Shown here piece by piece: positions 42,974 through 51,923 of a stretch of 64,000 nucleotides of DNA; positions within the stretch are counted from its first letter, which is position 1, and each line of letters starts with the position of its first letter. The stretch comes from Paenibacillus monticola. GTDB lineage: Bacteria > Bacillota > Bacilli > Paenibacillales > Paenibacillaceae. Below the pieces are notes generated by a model. That model was given only the letters and a program-made list of their open reading frames with translations. It was not told the DNA's origin and made no database searches. A program made the position numbers and the translations under genes. The DNA is taken from NCBI RefSeq assembly GCF_009664975.1, contig NZ_WJXB01000001.1, forward strand, positions 310,001 to 374,000, written 5' to 3'.

Positions 42974-44283
42974 GCTGAACCCTCCTGTGCGACCGGTGGT
43001 GTAGGGGGTTTGGCGATATAGTCTCTGGCGAACAATACCTTCATTTCCCATTCGTAGGTGCTGCAGCCGTGGTATTTAACCTCGTACAGCAAGTCGCCAA
43101 ACGGGTTAACATCCACTACGAAGCAACGCTGTGAACTCCCGGATACAAGTACATCTATACCGGCAATACCGGAGTTCGGGAAAGCGGCTAATGCATGCAC
43201 GGCTGTATCCCGGACCTGCTCCTGAATATGTTCAGACAGGCCGGCTTCCGTTGGAGACATCCGCTGGCTGCGCAAATGCAGATTCGTAATCGGGGTGCTG
43301 CTTACCCGGGCGATGGAGTGGCAGGCTTCTCCGTATACTACAAGCTGGCGGATATCGAACGACCGTGCACCGTGCCCTAATTTGGGTATCCATTGTTCCG
43401 CATAAGCTCCATGACGATAGAGCCAGTCAATAATTCCTGAAATGGTTGCGGTATCGGTATATCGACGAAGTTTGCCCGAGTTATAGTAAATGGGAGGACG
43501 AGTGATGTAATGCTCTACTCCAACCGTAGTTAGGGCGACTTCAGCACCTGTTACGGGATTGATCTGGTAGGCGATGAGACCGGAAGCTGCTGAACCGCAG
43601 GCCAGCTTAATGAATATGCGGTGCATTCGTTCTGTCAGCATACTCTCACGCAGAGAAGTATAATCCGTGGGCTTCATCTCCTCACCCAAAGGTCGGGGGA
43701 TGGAGATGCCCGTTTCTGCCAGGATCTGCTGCGTCCGGCGTTTATCCGTCATGTTAGCGATATCTGCGGGGTCATTTAACCACACAGAGCCCGGGCAAGC
43801 TTCGGTCGCTTCACGCTTTAGCCTTGCCAGCATGCGGCAGTAGCCGCGGAACCACTGGGATGGATGATGCAACACACCTTGCAAGTCCCTTAGCTGCCCT
43901 GCCGTCTTGACGCTCAGGGGATGGGGATCTGGGTGATCTCCGTAGGGATGCAGCGAATCGTCCATATCTTCGGCATCCGGTGCGCCTAACATGATCAAGG
44001 CACGCTCGTTCTCAAAGCTGCCGCCAGGAGATTCCAGCCGCAGCAGCGGGGGAGCGGTGCGGAGGTCAACACTGGCCTCATCAGGCAAGGACAGGGACAA
44101 CTCCGCTAACGATTGTCCCGCCAACAGTCCAGCATACGGAATAATAATGGCCGGCGTTAGCCCAAGATTGCTTCTAGCTTCCTGAATACCACCTGTCCGC
44201 CTATCTCCGGGATTGCCGATAACGATTAGCGGCCGCAAGAGTGCATCACTCTGTGATGGAAGGATAGCGCCAGTCATCCCCAT
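42970..44283 (-). CDS. STM4014-like protein with ATP-grasp features
   Basis: About 437 aa from ATG 44283 (AGGAAAG upstream; a second ATG at 44277 is also possible). Residues ~1-100 form a Rossmann-like start (LIVIGNPGDRRT). ATP-grasp features follow: DKRRTQQILAETGISIPRPL, FIKLACGSAASGLIAYQ (Lys plus glycine loop), FDIRQLVVYGE, and the metal-binding FVVDVNPFGDLLY. ATP-grasp enzymes ligate carboxylates to amines, including peptides. The family STM4014 has no known reaction. It overlaps STM4015-like by 38 bases. Confidence 0.8.
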   Translation of the reverse strand: MGMTGAILPSQSDALLRPLIVIGNPGDRRTGGIQEARSNLGLTPAIIIPYAGLLAGQSLAELSLSLPDEASVDLRTAPPLLRLESPGGSFENERALIMLGAPDAEDMDDSLHPYGDHPDPHPLSVKTAGQLRDLQGVLHHPSQWFRGYCRMLARLKREATEACPGSVWLNDPADIANMTDKRRTQQILAETGISIPRPLGEEMKPTDYTSLRESMLTERMHRIFIKLACGSAASGLIAYQINPVTGAEVALTTVGVEHYITRPPIYYNSGKLRRYTDTATISGIIDWLYRHGAYAEQWIPKLGHGARSFDIRQLVVYGEACHSIARVSSTPITNLHLRSQRMSPTEAGLSEHIQEQVRDTAVHALAAFPNSGIAGIDVLVSGSSQRCFVVDVNPFGDLLYEVKYHGCSTYEWEMKVLFARDYIAKPPTPPVAQEGSA

Positions 44284-45091
44284 CCTCGCTTTCCTGCTTG
44301 TCGCTGACATCGACAGGCAATCCACTCTTCCGCCAGCGTTCCATCATCTCATCAGACATGTAATGATGGCTTAGGTTCAGCGCCTTCAGTCCTTTAATTC
44401 TATCGCTGGCCAGCAGTGCCTCGCCACCCTTGTCGCTTAACGTGCCCAAAGACAGATCCAGTGTCTCCAGCTGGTTCAGAATAGGGGCATCCGCTATAGC
44501 TTCAGCGATTTCATCCTGTATTTCACTATTTTTTAATCCTAAGTAGGTAAGCTTAGGGAACTTTCCAGGCTGAATGATGGGGAAAATGTCATCTACGCTT
44601 CCATCGAAACCGTAATTATCGACACCTAGATACAGCTCCAACTTGCGCAGATTAGGCAAACGCCCTGTGGCGATATTCTCCAGTACACCCTTGCCTAGTC
44701 CGCCGCTAATGATAATCAACTCTTCAAGCTTGTCATGGTGCAACTGGCTGAGACTCAGCTCATTCCCACCTTGAATGGTGAGCGACTGAAGCTCGGGGAA
44801 AGTGGGGAGCAGCGCAGACAGATCGCTTTGTGTAATCCATGAAATCTCACATTCCTCAAAGCCCATCTCACCGATGAACAGCTTGCGCAGAGCCGGGAAG
44901 CTTGCACTGTATTTAACCAATGCATCCACAACTTCTTCTGAACTATTCTCATAGGCTTGTCCCCAATCGCCGATGATCAGACTGCTTATGGAAGTACTTT
45001 CAGGGCTACTGCTTAACTTCTCAATCTCTGTGCCAATCCTTTGGCCATCTTCGAATTCATCATAACCAATCCCAAGCTTTACTTCAGTCAT
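44246..45091 (-). CDS. STM4015-like leucine-rich-repeat protein
   Basis: 281 aa with about seven LRR units through residues ~60-255 (for example LRKLFIGEMGF, LQSLTIQGGN, LRKLELYLGV, LTYLGLKNSE, LETLDLSLGTLSD, LKALNLSHHYMSD), making a curved binding scaffold. No signal peptide. It is the first gene of the cassette, with GGGAGGG upstream of the ATG and a palindrome-bearing promoter 36-65 bases away. It may bind the substrate or partner protein for the radical SAM enzymes. Confidence 0.82.
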   Translation of the reverse strand: MTEVKLGIGYDEFEDGQRIGTEIEKLSSSPESTSISSLIIGDWGQAYENSSEEVVDALVKYSASFPALRKLFIGEMGFEECEISWITQSDLSALLPTFPELQSLTIQGGNELSLSQLHHDKLEELIIISGGLGKGVLENIATGRLPNLRKLELYLGVDNYGFDGSVDDIFPIIQPGKFPKLTYLGLKNSEIQDEIAEAIADAPILNQLETLDLSLGTLSDKGGEALLASDRIKGLKALNLSHHYMSDEMMERWRKSGLPVDVSDKQESEDGDDWRYPSITE

Positions 45092-45126
45092 GGATCTTCC
45101 CTCCCGGAATATTTTGACTTTGAAGA

Positions 45127-45156
45127 TACCCTATCATTTGGAAGTAGGGTAGTCAA
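45127..45156 (-). promoter_or_regulatory. Promoter with inverted-repeat operator for the STM4011-4015-like cassette
   Basis: TACCCTA (45127-45133) and TAGGGTA (45145-45151) form a perfect 7-bp inverted repeat with an 11-base centre. On the minus strand TTGACT (45156-45151) is a good -35; the -10 predicted 17 bases on, TAGGGT, is poor and lies in the repeat, suggesting that the promoter needs or is blocked by a regulator. Confidence 0.5.
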
Positions 45157-45163
45157 ATCAGAA

Positions 45164-45292
45164 TTAGTAGGAGGGGCTATTTAAAGATTCCAGTGCCGAA
45201 ACCGCCAGCTTGGCGAACTCTGCCCAGTATTCGTCGTTTACGGTAGCAAGGGAGCCGGACGATCTTTTTTGGCGAAGGCGAATATGGGTTAC
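45164..45292 (-). pseudogene. C-terminal remnant of an unknown gene
   Basis: An open stretch without start codon reads SSGSLATVNDEYWAEFAKLA then VSALESLNSPSY and stops at 45164. The amphipathic helix looks like real protein C-terminus. No ATG, GTG or TTG precedes it in frame, and the stop upstream is at 45293-45295. A second frame over the same bases gives a basic 41-residue peptide (45177-45302) with no ribosome site. The rest of the 45092-45476 gap holds the promoter and hairpins listed separately. Confidence 0.35.
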
Positions 45293-45307
45293 CTATACTC
45301 ATTTAAT

Positions 45308-45343
45308 GAAAAAGGCGCGCATCCGGTTTGACTCGGTGCGCGC
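45308..45343 (-). terminator. Second terminator downstream of stalk-domain gene (leftward)
   Basis: The stem CGCGCATCCG (45316-45325) / CGGTGCGCGC (45334-45343) is followed on the minus strand by GCCTTTTTC. Confidence 0.7.
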
Positions 45344-45350
45344 TTTGCGA

Positions 45351-45451
45351 AAATATAAGAATTTATATGTTCACACGATAACTTATCCTTATATTTCTCG
45401 AAGAAACGGATGCCGCCTCTTTCAGAGGACGGCAAAGCCGTTTCTTCTTGT
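45351..45451 (-). repeat. Dispersed 3'-end repeat element, copy 2
   Basis: About 100 bases matching 419-513: TTCACACGATAACTTATC, then TTATATTTCTCGAAGAAACG, then the long hairpin closing with CCGTTTCTTCTTG. The palindrome carries one mismatch and the inner hairpin differs (CCTCTTTCAGAGG insert), so stem complementarity is kept while sequence varies. It follows the stop of the leftward gene at 45477. Confidence 0.75.
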
Positions 45452-45476
45452 TTCTACTGAACCTTGGAATTCAGGG

Positions 45477-46613
45477 TTACTGAGAGGCCAGATTATAGGT
45501 TACCGTTTTGGCTTTTCCCTCTGGCAGTGGAGTGTAAGTGAACGTCAGCACATCTCCAGTACGTTTGGTCAGAACCAGCATTCTGGTTAAGATATAAGGG
45601 TCTCTGCCATCGGTCCGCTGCCATTCCTGCCAATCCTCGCTGCTAATCAGCTTCGCGCTAAGATTTGTAGCTACACCCGTCTCCGTATTAATCGCATACA
45701 GCTGCACGGTAGCAAGCGAACGTATCAGCACCACATCAGCTGCGGCATACTCCACTGTGAAATCATCGGTCACTCCAGTGATTTTCTCCAGCTCATACAG
45801 CTTGCCAAGACTGCCATCCCCATTAATATACTGGACATTTAGGCCATCCGTCATATAAAGCTGCGTTGTGGTTAGCCGGGGAGCCTGCTGGTAGGAGGAG
45901 TTGCTGAAGTGATAATCCATTTGCTTCAGGATAGTTCCGCTATGGATAAGTGCCTGATACCCGTTGCTGAAATCGTTAAACATGGCATAATGTTGTTCAC
46001 TGAGCAGCAGCAGATCTGCACCCTTTCCGGCGTCGGTAATAACAAGCCCATAAGAATACGCCGAAGGTTTCAGTGGCAGACTGCCCATTCGCTGCGGCTT
46101 TCCCTTAACTGATGCGCGATAGTAGAGATCACCGTTTTTTTGCGAGACCCAATAGGTCCGGCCCTGGGCAGAGGCTGTAACATATCTCGGCTCATCCACA
46201 ATATTCAGAGTGCTGCTGCCTTTGTCGTATACGATTTTGCCGCCCAGCGCGACTACCCCGGACACGAGGGGAATATACATCCCCCCCTTGATAATACGCG
46301 TGGGCTTCGCTAGCGTTGACGCTGCTCCGTTCACCTTCAACGATTTGGAACCGGAGATGAAGCCGATCTCGCGCTCTGGAGAAATCAGCTTCGCCGTTTT
46401 GGAAGCTTGGTCCCAGGATAGCGTGTACCCCATTGCTGCTGCCAGTGACTTCAGGGGAACCATTGTTGTTCCATCCACAATGACCTTGCTGCTGCTTAGA
46501 CCGGTGTCACTATAATTCAATAAAATGCGGCTATCCTGTCCAGCAGAGGCTGTACCTACACTTAAAGTGAATGTCGCAGCGAGCAGACCGAGCACGAGTG
46601 TCCATTTTTTCAT
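45477..46613 (-). CDS. Secreted stalk-domain (copper amine oxidase-like N-terminal) protein
   Basis: 378 aa with Sec signal peptide MKKWTLVLGLLAATFTLSVG through SAGQ (~1-25). The stalk domain covers ~26-140 (DGTTMVPLKSLAAAMGYTLS, GGMYIPLVSGVVALGGKI). The rest is a beta-rich region with repeated Tyr/Trp patterns (GRTYWVSQKNGDLYYRA; TQLYMTDGLNVQYING), perhaps a propeller-like or carbohydrate-facing domain such as DUF5050. Probably cell-surface; no enzyme motif is seen. Confidence 0.8.
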   Translation of the reverse strand: MKKWTLVLGLLAATFTLSVGTASAGQDSRILLNYSDTGLSSSKVIVDGTTMVPLKSLAAAMGYTLSWDQASKTAKLISPEREIGFISGSKSLKVNGAASTLAKPTRIIKGGMYIPLVSGVVALGGKIVYDKGSSTLNIVDEPRYVTASAQGRTYWVSQKNGDLYYRASVKGKPQRMGSLPLKPSAYSYGLVITDAGKGADLLLLSEQHYAMFNDFSNGYQALIHSGTILKQMDYHFSNSSYQQAPRLTTTQLYMTDGLNVQYINGDGSLGKLYELEKITGVTDDFTVEYAAADVVLIRSLATVQLYAINTETGVATNLSAKLISSEDWQEWQRTDGRDPYILTRMLVLTKRTGDVLTFTYTPLPEGKAKTVTYNLASQ

Positions 46614-46791
46614 TTCTGAATATCTCTCCTTAGATTGGCGTTTTTCCTTCTCCTGTATCTAGACTGCATTTTATGGAAAAAGTTTCAAAAAATATGGGAT
46701 ACACTGGATTTAGCTAGACTTCGTTTCGTCAAGAGCCTATCATAGAAATCATTATGATTCCACTATAAGAAGGAAGAAGGAAGCGATTCGT

Positions 46792-47304
46792 TTGAAATAT
46801 TGTCTGGAATGCGGAACAGAGCTGATCATGAAAGAGTGCGAGGGGGAAGGACAGATCCCTTTTTGTGAATCCTGCGGGATGTTCAGGTTCCCAATCTTTA
46901 GTACAGCAATGAGTACAGCGGTATTGAATAGGGACAAGGATAAGATTCTGTTAATCCAACAATACAACCGGCAAGACTACATACTGCTCGCAGGTTACGT
47001 GAATAAAGGTGAAAACGCCGAAGCCACGCTCATTCGCGAGGTGAAGGAAGAGGTAGGGCTTAACGTGATAGCCTATGAATATATGCGGAGCCTTTATTTT
47101 GAGGCATCCAATACGCTGATGTTAAATTTTATTAGTGTTGTAGATTCGGAGGATTTAAGTCAGGTCAGCGCTGAAGTGGATCATGCGACATGGTTTACTT
47201 TTGCTGAAGCGGCAGAAGCGATCAAAAAGAACAGCCTGGCGGAAACCTTCCTGCTGGCGATTATTGAGAAGCTGACTGCGGGTAGTGCAGAAATTAAGGT
47301 ATGA
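46792..47304 (+). CDS. Nudix hydrolase with N-terminal zinc ribbon (NudC-like)
   Basis: 170 aa. A zinc ribbon is formed by CLECGTEL and CESCGMFR (four Cys, residues ~3-30). The Nudix box is GYVNKGENAEATLIREVKEE followed by VGL (about 68-90), complete with the REVKEE metal residues. NudC-type enzymes hydrolyse NAD(H) or decap NAD-RNA; the shorter length here leaves substrate open. Start is TTG with AAGGAAG ten bases upstream. Overlaps region of the next gene's alternative start. Confidence 0.85.
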   Translation: MKYCLECGTELIMKECEGEGQIPFCESCGMFRFPIFSTAMSTAVLNRDKDKILLIQQYNRQDYILLAGYVNKGENAEATLIREVKEEVGLNVIAYEYMRSLYFEASNTLMLNFISVVDSEDLSQVSAEVDHATWFTFAEAAEAIKKNSLAETFLLAIIEKLTAGSAEIKV

Positions 47305-47318
47305 CGGGAGGAACAGAT

Positions 47319-47771
47319 ATGGGTTACATCAGTGAACTGCGAAAGCTGGTCGGGACAAGACCGGTAATTATGTCCGGGGTAGCGGTATTGGTATTTAACG
47401 ACAGAGGGGAGCTTTTGCTGCAGCGACGTGCCGATTCGGGTGACTGGGGTACGATTGGTGGAGGCATGGAGCTTGGTGAATCTTTTGAAGAGACGGCACA
47501 TCGGGAACTGCATGAAGAGAGCGGACTCATCTGCAAGGAACTGATTCTCAAAGCCGTATTATCAGGTAAAGACATGTATTACCGTTATCCTAACGGAGAC
47601 GAGGTATATAATGCGATAATGCTGTATGAGGCGATAGGCGTAGAGGGAGAGCCGTTCCTGAATGATGATGAGGGGCTGGAGCTGAAGTTCTTTTCGTTAA
47701 CTGAACCCATAGACAATATGAATCATGCTTCATATATGATCCTGTCCAAGTCAGGGTGTATTCAATGGTGA
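47319..47771 (+). CDS. Nudix hydrolase
   Basis: 150 aa from ATG 47319 (GGGAGG eight bases upstream); an ATG at 47301 overlapping the previous stop is an alternative. Nudix box GGGMELGESFEETAHRELHE followed by ESGL (about 49-72). N-terminal VAVLVFNDRGELLLQRRADS is the usual first strand. Substrate not predictable. Tandem with the NudC-like gene, probably one operon. Confidence 0.88.
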   Translation: MGYISELRKLVGTRPVIMSGVAVLVFNDRGELLLQRRADSGDWGTIGGGMELGESFEETAHRELHEESGLICKELILKAVLSGKDMYYRYPNGDEVYNAIMLYEAIGVEGEPFLNDDEGLELKFFSLTEPIDNMNHASYMILSKSGCIQW

Positions 47772-47874
47772 GGATACACACATTCGGAATACATAACGTG
47801 AACTACTATATAGACCGTGCCCTCAGGTATGGGCTATGATTTGCACTGTACAATACTTTTAGGGGGATACTAAT

Positions 47875-48327
47875 ATGATCGTAGATACTTTAGATCACTT
47901 GCTGGAGAACGAGGCTGCTTATGGAGATAAGATTCAAAGAGGGCTGCAATTTCTGAAGAACACAGATTTTACCGGACAGGCTGCCGGACGTCATACTGTA
48001 GATGAAGAGATGTTCTACTTCATTAACGAATATGAGACCAAGGAGGCTGCGGATTGCTTCTGGGAGGCGCATCGAGTGAACTTAGACCTGCATTATATTC
48101 TTGAAGGAACCGAGCGGATCGGCTACTCTGCCATCGAGCGTCTTCAGGTGAGGGATGAGTATAGCGCTGAGAAGGATGCGGTGTTTTTCACTGGAGCAGT
48201 GGAATCGGCAGTAGCTGCAAGCCCGGGTGATCTGGTGATTTGTTATCCGCAGGATGGGCATATGACAGGCATTGAGGCAAAGCAAAAGGAAGCTGTGCGT
48301 AAGGTAGTCTTGAAGATCAAGATATAA
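47875..48327 (+). CDS. YhcH/YjgK/YiaL family protein (DUF386)
   Basis: 150-aa cupin-like beta-barrel family tied to sialic acid or 2,3-diketogulonate metabolism and to EbgC. Conserved residues: GRHTVDEEMFYFINEYETK near 38-56, EAHRVNLDLHYILEG (His) and FFTGAVESAVAASPGDLVI, then PQDGHMTGI (His). Sugar anomerase activity is proposed for some members. SD AGGGGG lies about eight bases upstream of the ATG. No sialic acid genes are nearby. Confidence 0.88.
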   Translation: MIVDTLDHLLENEAAYGDKIQRGLQFLKNTDFTGQAAGRHTVDEEMFYFINEYETKEAADCFWEAHRVNLDLHYILEGTERIGYSAIERLQVRDEYSAEKDAVFFTGAVESAVAASPGDLVICYPQDGHMTGIEAKQKEAVRKVVLKIKI

Positions 48328-48348
48328 GGCGTGATTGAATTACAGAAA

Positions 48349-48404
48349 AGAACCTTTCTTTGGATGATGGTGGGTAGTACCACTTAATCCAGGAGAGGTT
48401 TCTT
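48349..48404 (+). terminator. Imperfect terminator hairpin after YhcH-like gene
   Basis: AACCTTTCTTTGGAT (48351-48365) pairs with ATCCAGGAGAGGTT (48387-48400) allowing G-U pairs, followed by TCTTTG. Confidence 0.5.
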
Positions 48405-48540
48405 TGCGTTAGTAGACAACCATTTTTTTGGTAGTAATTCACACATCTACACAAATATGATAGCATGGGTCATATATTATTGGAAGCGGATTCATTGAGA
48501 TGGTTTTATACCAATACCATGTTAAAAGGGAGTGGGCCCA

Positions 48541-50118
48541 ATGATGAAAGTACTGATCGTTGATGATGAACCTTGGGTTCTTGAAGGATTAAAAACGATG
48601 ATTGACTGGGGGAAACATGGCTTTGAAGTATGTGGTGAAGCGTTAAATGGTCCCGATGCTTTGCGACTAATCCAGGAGTATAAGCCCGAGCTAGTTCTTA
48701 CAGATATCCATATCCCCGTTATCAATGGTCTAGAGTTAATCGCACAATTACATGAGTTGATGGTAACACCCCCAAAGTTTGTGATTCTAAGTGGCTATGA
48801 TGATTTTAAATATGCGCGCACCGCATTGCGGTATCGAGTGAATGAATATTTACTAAAGCCGATTGATGATGATGAGATAGAGTCTTTATTGGGCCGGCTC
48901 AGCTTGATCATTCAAGAGGAAACTGCCTCTGAACAGACACTTGGCAAGAAGCAGTCCTTTATCAGGGGGAATATCATTAATCGTCTAATTCAGGGGGAAT
49001 ACAATGAGGGCCTGGAGCTTCAGGCACGGAATGTAATGAAACTTCAGGACGAAGCGGAACTAGTCTGCATTCTTATCTGCTGTGCTTCCAACACTCTGAA
49101 TTTGATGCAATATGTCGAGGGGACTTTCCCTCAGGGGTTAGCCTGTTTTTTTGAGGACTCTACCGGGAAAATTGGAATTATGCTGCAATCTAGCTCCATT
49201 TCCCATGAGAGTCTGGATGTTATGGTTACCCAGCTCCGCAAGGATTTGGTAGGAGAGCAGGAGCCAACTATCCTAGTTGCAGTGAGCGAAAGAGCGATAG
49301 GGGTACAATCTATTCGAGCGTTGTATTTGCAAACACAAGAGATTTGGAAACTGAAATGCCAACTGGAGAAAGGCGGAGTATTCTTTTATAGTGATCAACG
49401 AAAATTAAAAAAGGATGATGACTATCATCAGGATATTTTCAAACAGCTCTTGGACAAGGTTGAAAGGAATGAACAGGAGCAAATAGAATCCTGCGTGAAG
49501 AGAGCGTTCGCTTCCTTTGCCGAAGATCTGTTGACTAGCGAGGTCGTAAAGACCCGTGTGGTTAATCTGGAACTGACCATATGTCGGCTTCTGGCCGAAA
49601 TGCAGGGAAATCCAGATCTAATGATGACAAAGCTTCACCAAGAATATGGGAATCTAGGGGATCTGAATGATTATTTAGCCCTCAGTAAATATGTTTGCAG
49701 TTTAAGTAGGGAAGCGGCTATCTATCTGTCGCAATTAAAACAACAAACGGAAGGGAATACGATATTTAATGTGATTCAATATGTGGATCGTGAATTTCGC
49801 ACCAAACTACAGCTTCAGGATTTAGCTCTCCACTTTCATATGAATTCAACGTATTTGGGACAACTATTCAGAAAGCATACGGGCCAAGGCTTTAGTGAAT
49901 ATTTGAATGAGAAACGGATGGAGGAGGCCAAATCTCTCCTGATGAGAACCCAATTAAAAATATCTGATATCGCTAACCAGGTCGGTTATTCAAAGACGGA
50001 CTATTTTATCGATAAATTCAAGCTGATTGTGGGTGTAGTTCCCTCAGTATATAGAAATATAAACAAAAACCTGAAGCTACAGGGAGAAGGGGCTCAGCAT
50101 GGGGAGAAAGAGGTTTAA
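48541..50118 (+). CDS. YesN-type response regulator (receiver plus AraC DNA-binding domain), first copy
   Basis: 525 aa from ATG 48541 (AAGGGAG eight bases upstream). Receiver: VDDE (8-11), phospho-acceptor Asp55 in LVLTDIHIPVINGLE, and Lys in KPIDDDE. A ~250-residue linker domain follows, then the AraC helix-turn-helix pair at the end (LQDLALHFHMNSTYLGQLFR; ISDIANQVGYSKTDYFIDKF). The end overlaps the kinase gene by 20 bases. Probably controls sugar import genes downstream. Confidence 0.9.
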   Translation: MMKVLIVDDEPWVLEGLKTMIDWGKHGFEVCGEALNGPDALRLIQEYKPELVLTDIHIPVINGLELIAQLHELMVTPPKFVILSGYDDFKYARTALRYRVNEYLLKPIDDDEIESLLGRLSLIIQEETASEQTLGKKQSFIRGNIINRLIQGEYNEGLELQARNVMKLQDEAELVCILICCASNTLNLMQYVEGTFPQGLACFFEDSTGKIGIMLQSSSISHESLDVMVTQLRKDLVGEQEPTILVAVSERAIGVQSIRALYLQTQEIWKLKCQLEKGGVFFYSDQRKLKKDDDYHQDIFKQLLDKVERNEQEQIESCVKRAFASFAEDLLTSEVVKTRVVNLELTICRLLAEMQGNPDLMMTKLHQEYGNLGDLNDYLALSKYVCSLSREAAIYLSQLKQQTEGNTIFNVIQYVDREFRTKLQLQDLALHFHMNSTYLGQLFRKHTGQGFSEYLNEKRMEEAKSLLMRTQLKISDIANQVGYSKTDYFIDKFKLIVGVVPSVYRNINKNLKLQGEGAQHGEKEV

Positions 50119-51898
50119 GCTGGGGAAATTAGTCAATGATATTCCACTGAACTATAAATTTTTTCTTATCTATTTTGTGGGTGTACTCTTGCCCATTATG
50201 GTTATTAACCTGGTTTTCTTGGACCGTATATCTGATCTGATTAAATCGAGAGAGCAGCAGAATCTGGAGATATCGTTAGAGCGGGCCCGAAAGGATATTC
50301 ATGATTTTATTGAGGGAGGAGTGGCAGTCAGCTACGCACTTACCACAGACAAAAACCTGTATGAAATGCTTGATCGTACATACGCAAACCCGTTGGACTT
50401 TTACGATACCTTCAACAATCAGCTGAGAGATCGCATGAGCAGCTATATGCCGGTAAATAATCAGATTGAACGCATTAGTGTATTTACTACGAATAGCTCT
50501 GTCGTTTCTGGAGGGAATTATCAAGTGATTACCTCGCATGTATTGAAGAGCGACTGGTATAAGCAGTGGAAAGCGGCTAAAACTCAAGTTTTGGTTACCG
50601 CTTACCATTTGAATGCGAATAACAATCTGGCCGCTACCGTTCCTTATTTAAGTGTAATTAAGGGTATGGACAACTATAGTTCCCTCAATGAATATCAGAA
50701 GCTGCTCCGCATAGATTTGGATATTAGCAAAATCTATGACTATATCGTCAGAGAAAGAGACTACTTAAGTCTTTACTTAGTCAACGAACGGAACGAGATT
50801 ATTATGTCTGCAGAAAGTGGTTACCAGTCAGGAACGAAGGAACCTTATCCTGTATTTGAACTGCTTGATGATAAGCAAACAGAGGACGTTCATATTCTAC
50901 CGATTGGTTCAGCCAATTATCTTAAAGGGTGGCGCATGATTGGAATCACTGAAGGAGAACGGATTTCTCAGGCAATCATGGAAATGAGAATGTATGCGGG
51001 TCTATTGGCCTCAACGGTCACGCTGATTTCCTTCGCTTTTATTTATGTAATGCTAAGATCCTATAATTATCGAGTGAAACGGCTCTCCAGACATATGCAA
51101 AAAGTAACGAATGAGAAGTTTGACTTAATCCGGATCGACGAAGGTCGTGATGAGATTGGCGGATTGATTCAGAATTTCAATATCATGACCTCCAGGATGA
51201 ATTCTCTGATTAATGATGTGTATAAATTAGAAATCCAGAAGAAGAATCTGGAGATGGAAAGGGTACGGGCTGAACTCAACTTTTTGCAGAGCCAGATGAA
51301 TCCTCATTTTCTGTTTAATACACTAAATGCCATCCTGGTTGTCTGTACCAAAAACAATTACGCCGATGTCACAGATATTATTAAAAGCTTGTCTAAATTA
51401 CTCAGAAGACTGCTTAGCTGGAAGGAAGATCTCGTATCGCTACAAGAGGAAATGACCTTTATCGAAATGTATTTGAAAATCGAGAAATTCCGGTTCAGAG
51501 ATAAGTTTGAATATCAGTTTGAGATTGATGAGCAATCCCTTCAATATAAAATCCCGAAACTGAGCATGCAGCCTTTGGTGGAGAATTCCTGTAAGCATGG
51601 CCTGCAAACGATTGAGGGACTTGGAATCATTAAAGTGAAAACCGTGGTCAAGGATGCTCGGTTAAGCATTACGGTTACCGATAACGGCAAGGGAATGGAA
51701 GTCAGCAAGCTGAAAGAAATTATGTACTCCGTACGTAATGAAGGTTCATCAGAAGCGAATATTGGGATTCGGAATGTCTACCGAAGACTGGAGCTTTATT
51801 ATAATGATCAGGTCCGGTTTGGGATCACCAGCAGTCCGAATGAAGGGACGGAGGTCTCTTTTGACATTCCACTAAAACTCCTTGAACGAATACAATAA
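50099..51898 (+). CDS. YesM-type sensor histidine kinase
   Basis: 599 aa. TM1 ~17-39, extracellular dCache-type domain ~40-290, TM2 ~295-315, HAMP ~316-368, then the His_kinase (LytS/YesM) domain with His403 in QMNPHFLFNTLNAI and an ATP-binding half with LSMQPLVENSCKHG and VTDNGKGM. Senses an extracellular ligand, probably a sugar or oligosaccharide presented by the adjacent binding protein. Overlaps both neighbours, so both response regulators are in one transcript with it. Confidence 0.92.
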   Translation: MGRKRFKLGKLVNDIPLNYKFFLIYFVGVLLPIMVINLVFLDRISDLIKSREQQNLEISLERARKDIHDFIEGGVAVSYALTTDKNLYEMLDRTYANPLDFYDTFNNQLRDRMSSYMPVNNQIERISVFTTNSSVVSGGNYQVITSHVLKSDWYKQWKAAKTQVLVTAYHLNANNNLAATVPYLSVIKGMDNYSSLNEYQKLLRIDLDISKIYDYIVRERDYLSLYLVNERNEIIMSAESGYQSGTKEPYPVFELLDDKQTEDVHILPIGSANYLKGWRMIGITEGERISQAIMEMRMYAGLLASTVTLISFAFIYVMLRSYNYRVKRLSRHMQKVTNEKFDLIRIDEGRDEIGGLIQNFNIMTSRMNSLINDVYKLEIQKKNLEMERVRAELNFLQSQMNPHFLFNTLNAILVVCTKNNYADVTDIIKSLSKLLRRLLSWKEDLVSLQEEMTFIEMYLKIEKFRFRDKFEYQFEIDEQSLQYKIPKLSMQPLVENSCKHGLQTIEGLGIIKVKTVVKDARLSITVTDNGKGMEVSKLKEIMYSVRNEGSSEANIGIRNVYRRLELYYNDQVRFGITSSPNEGTEVSFDIPLKLLERIQ

Positions 51899-51923
51899 TA
51901 GGCTAAAGAAGAGAGGGGAGCTC

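Noticed and set aside
45177..45302. A 41-residue basic peptide as a RiPP precursor for the radical SAM cassette.
   Set aside because: No ribosome site, and an alternative frame over the same bases looks more protein-like; kept only as a low-interest finding.
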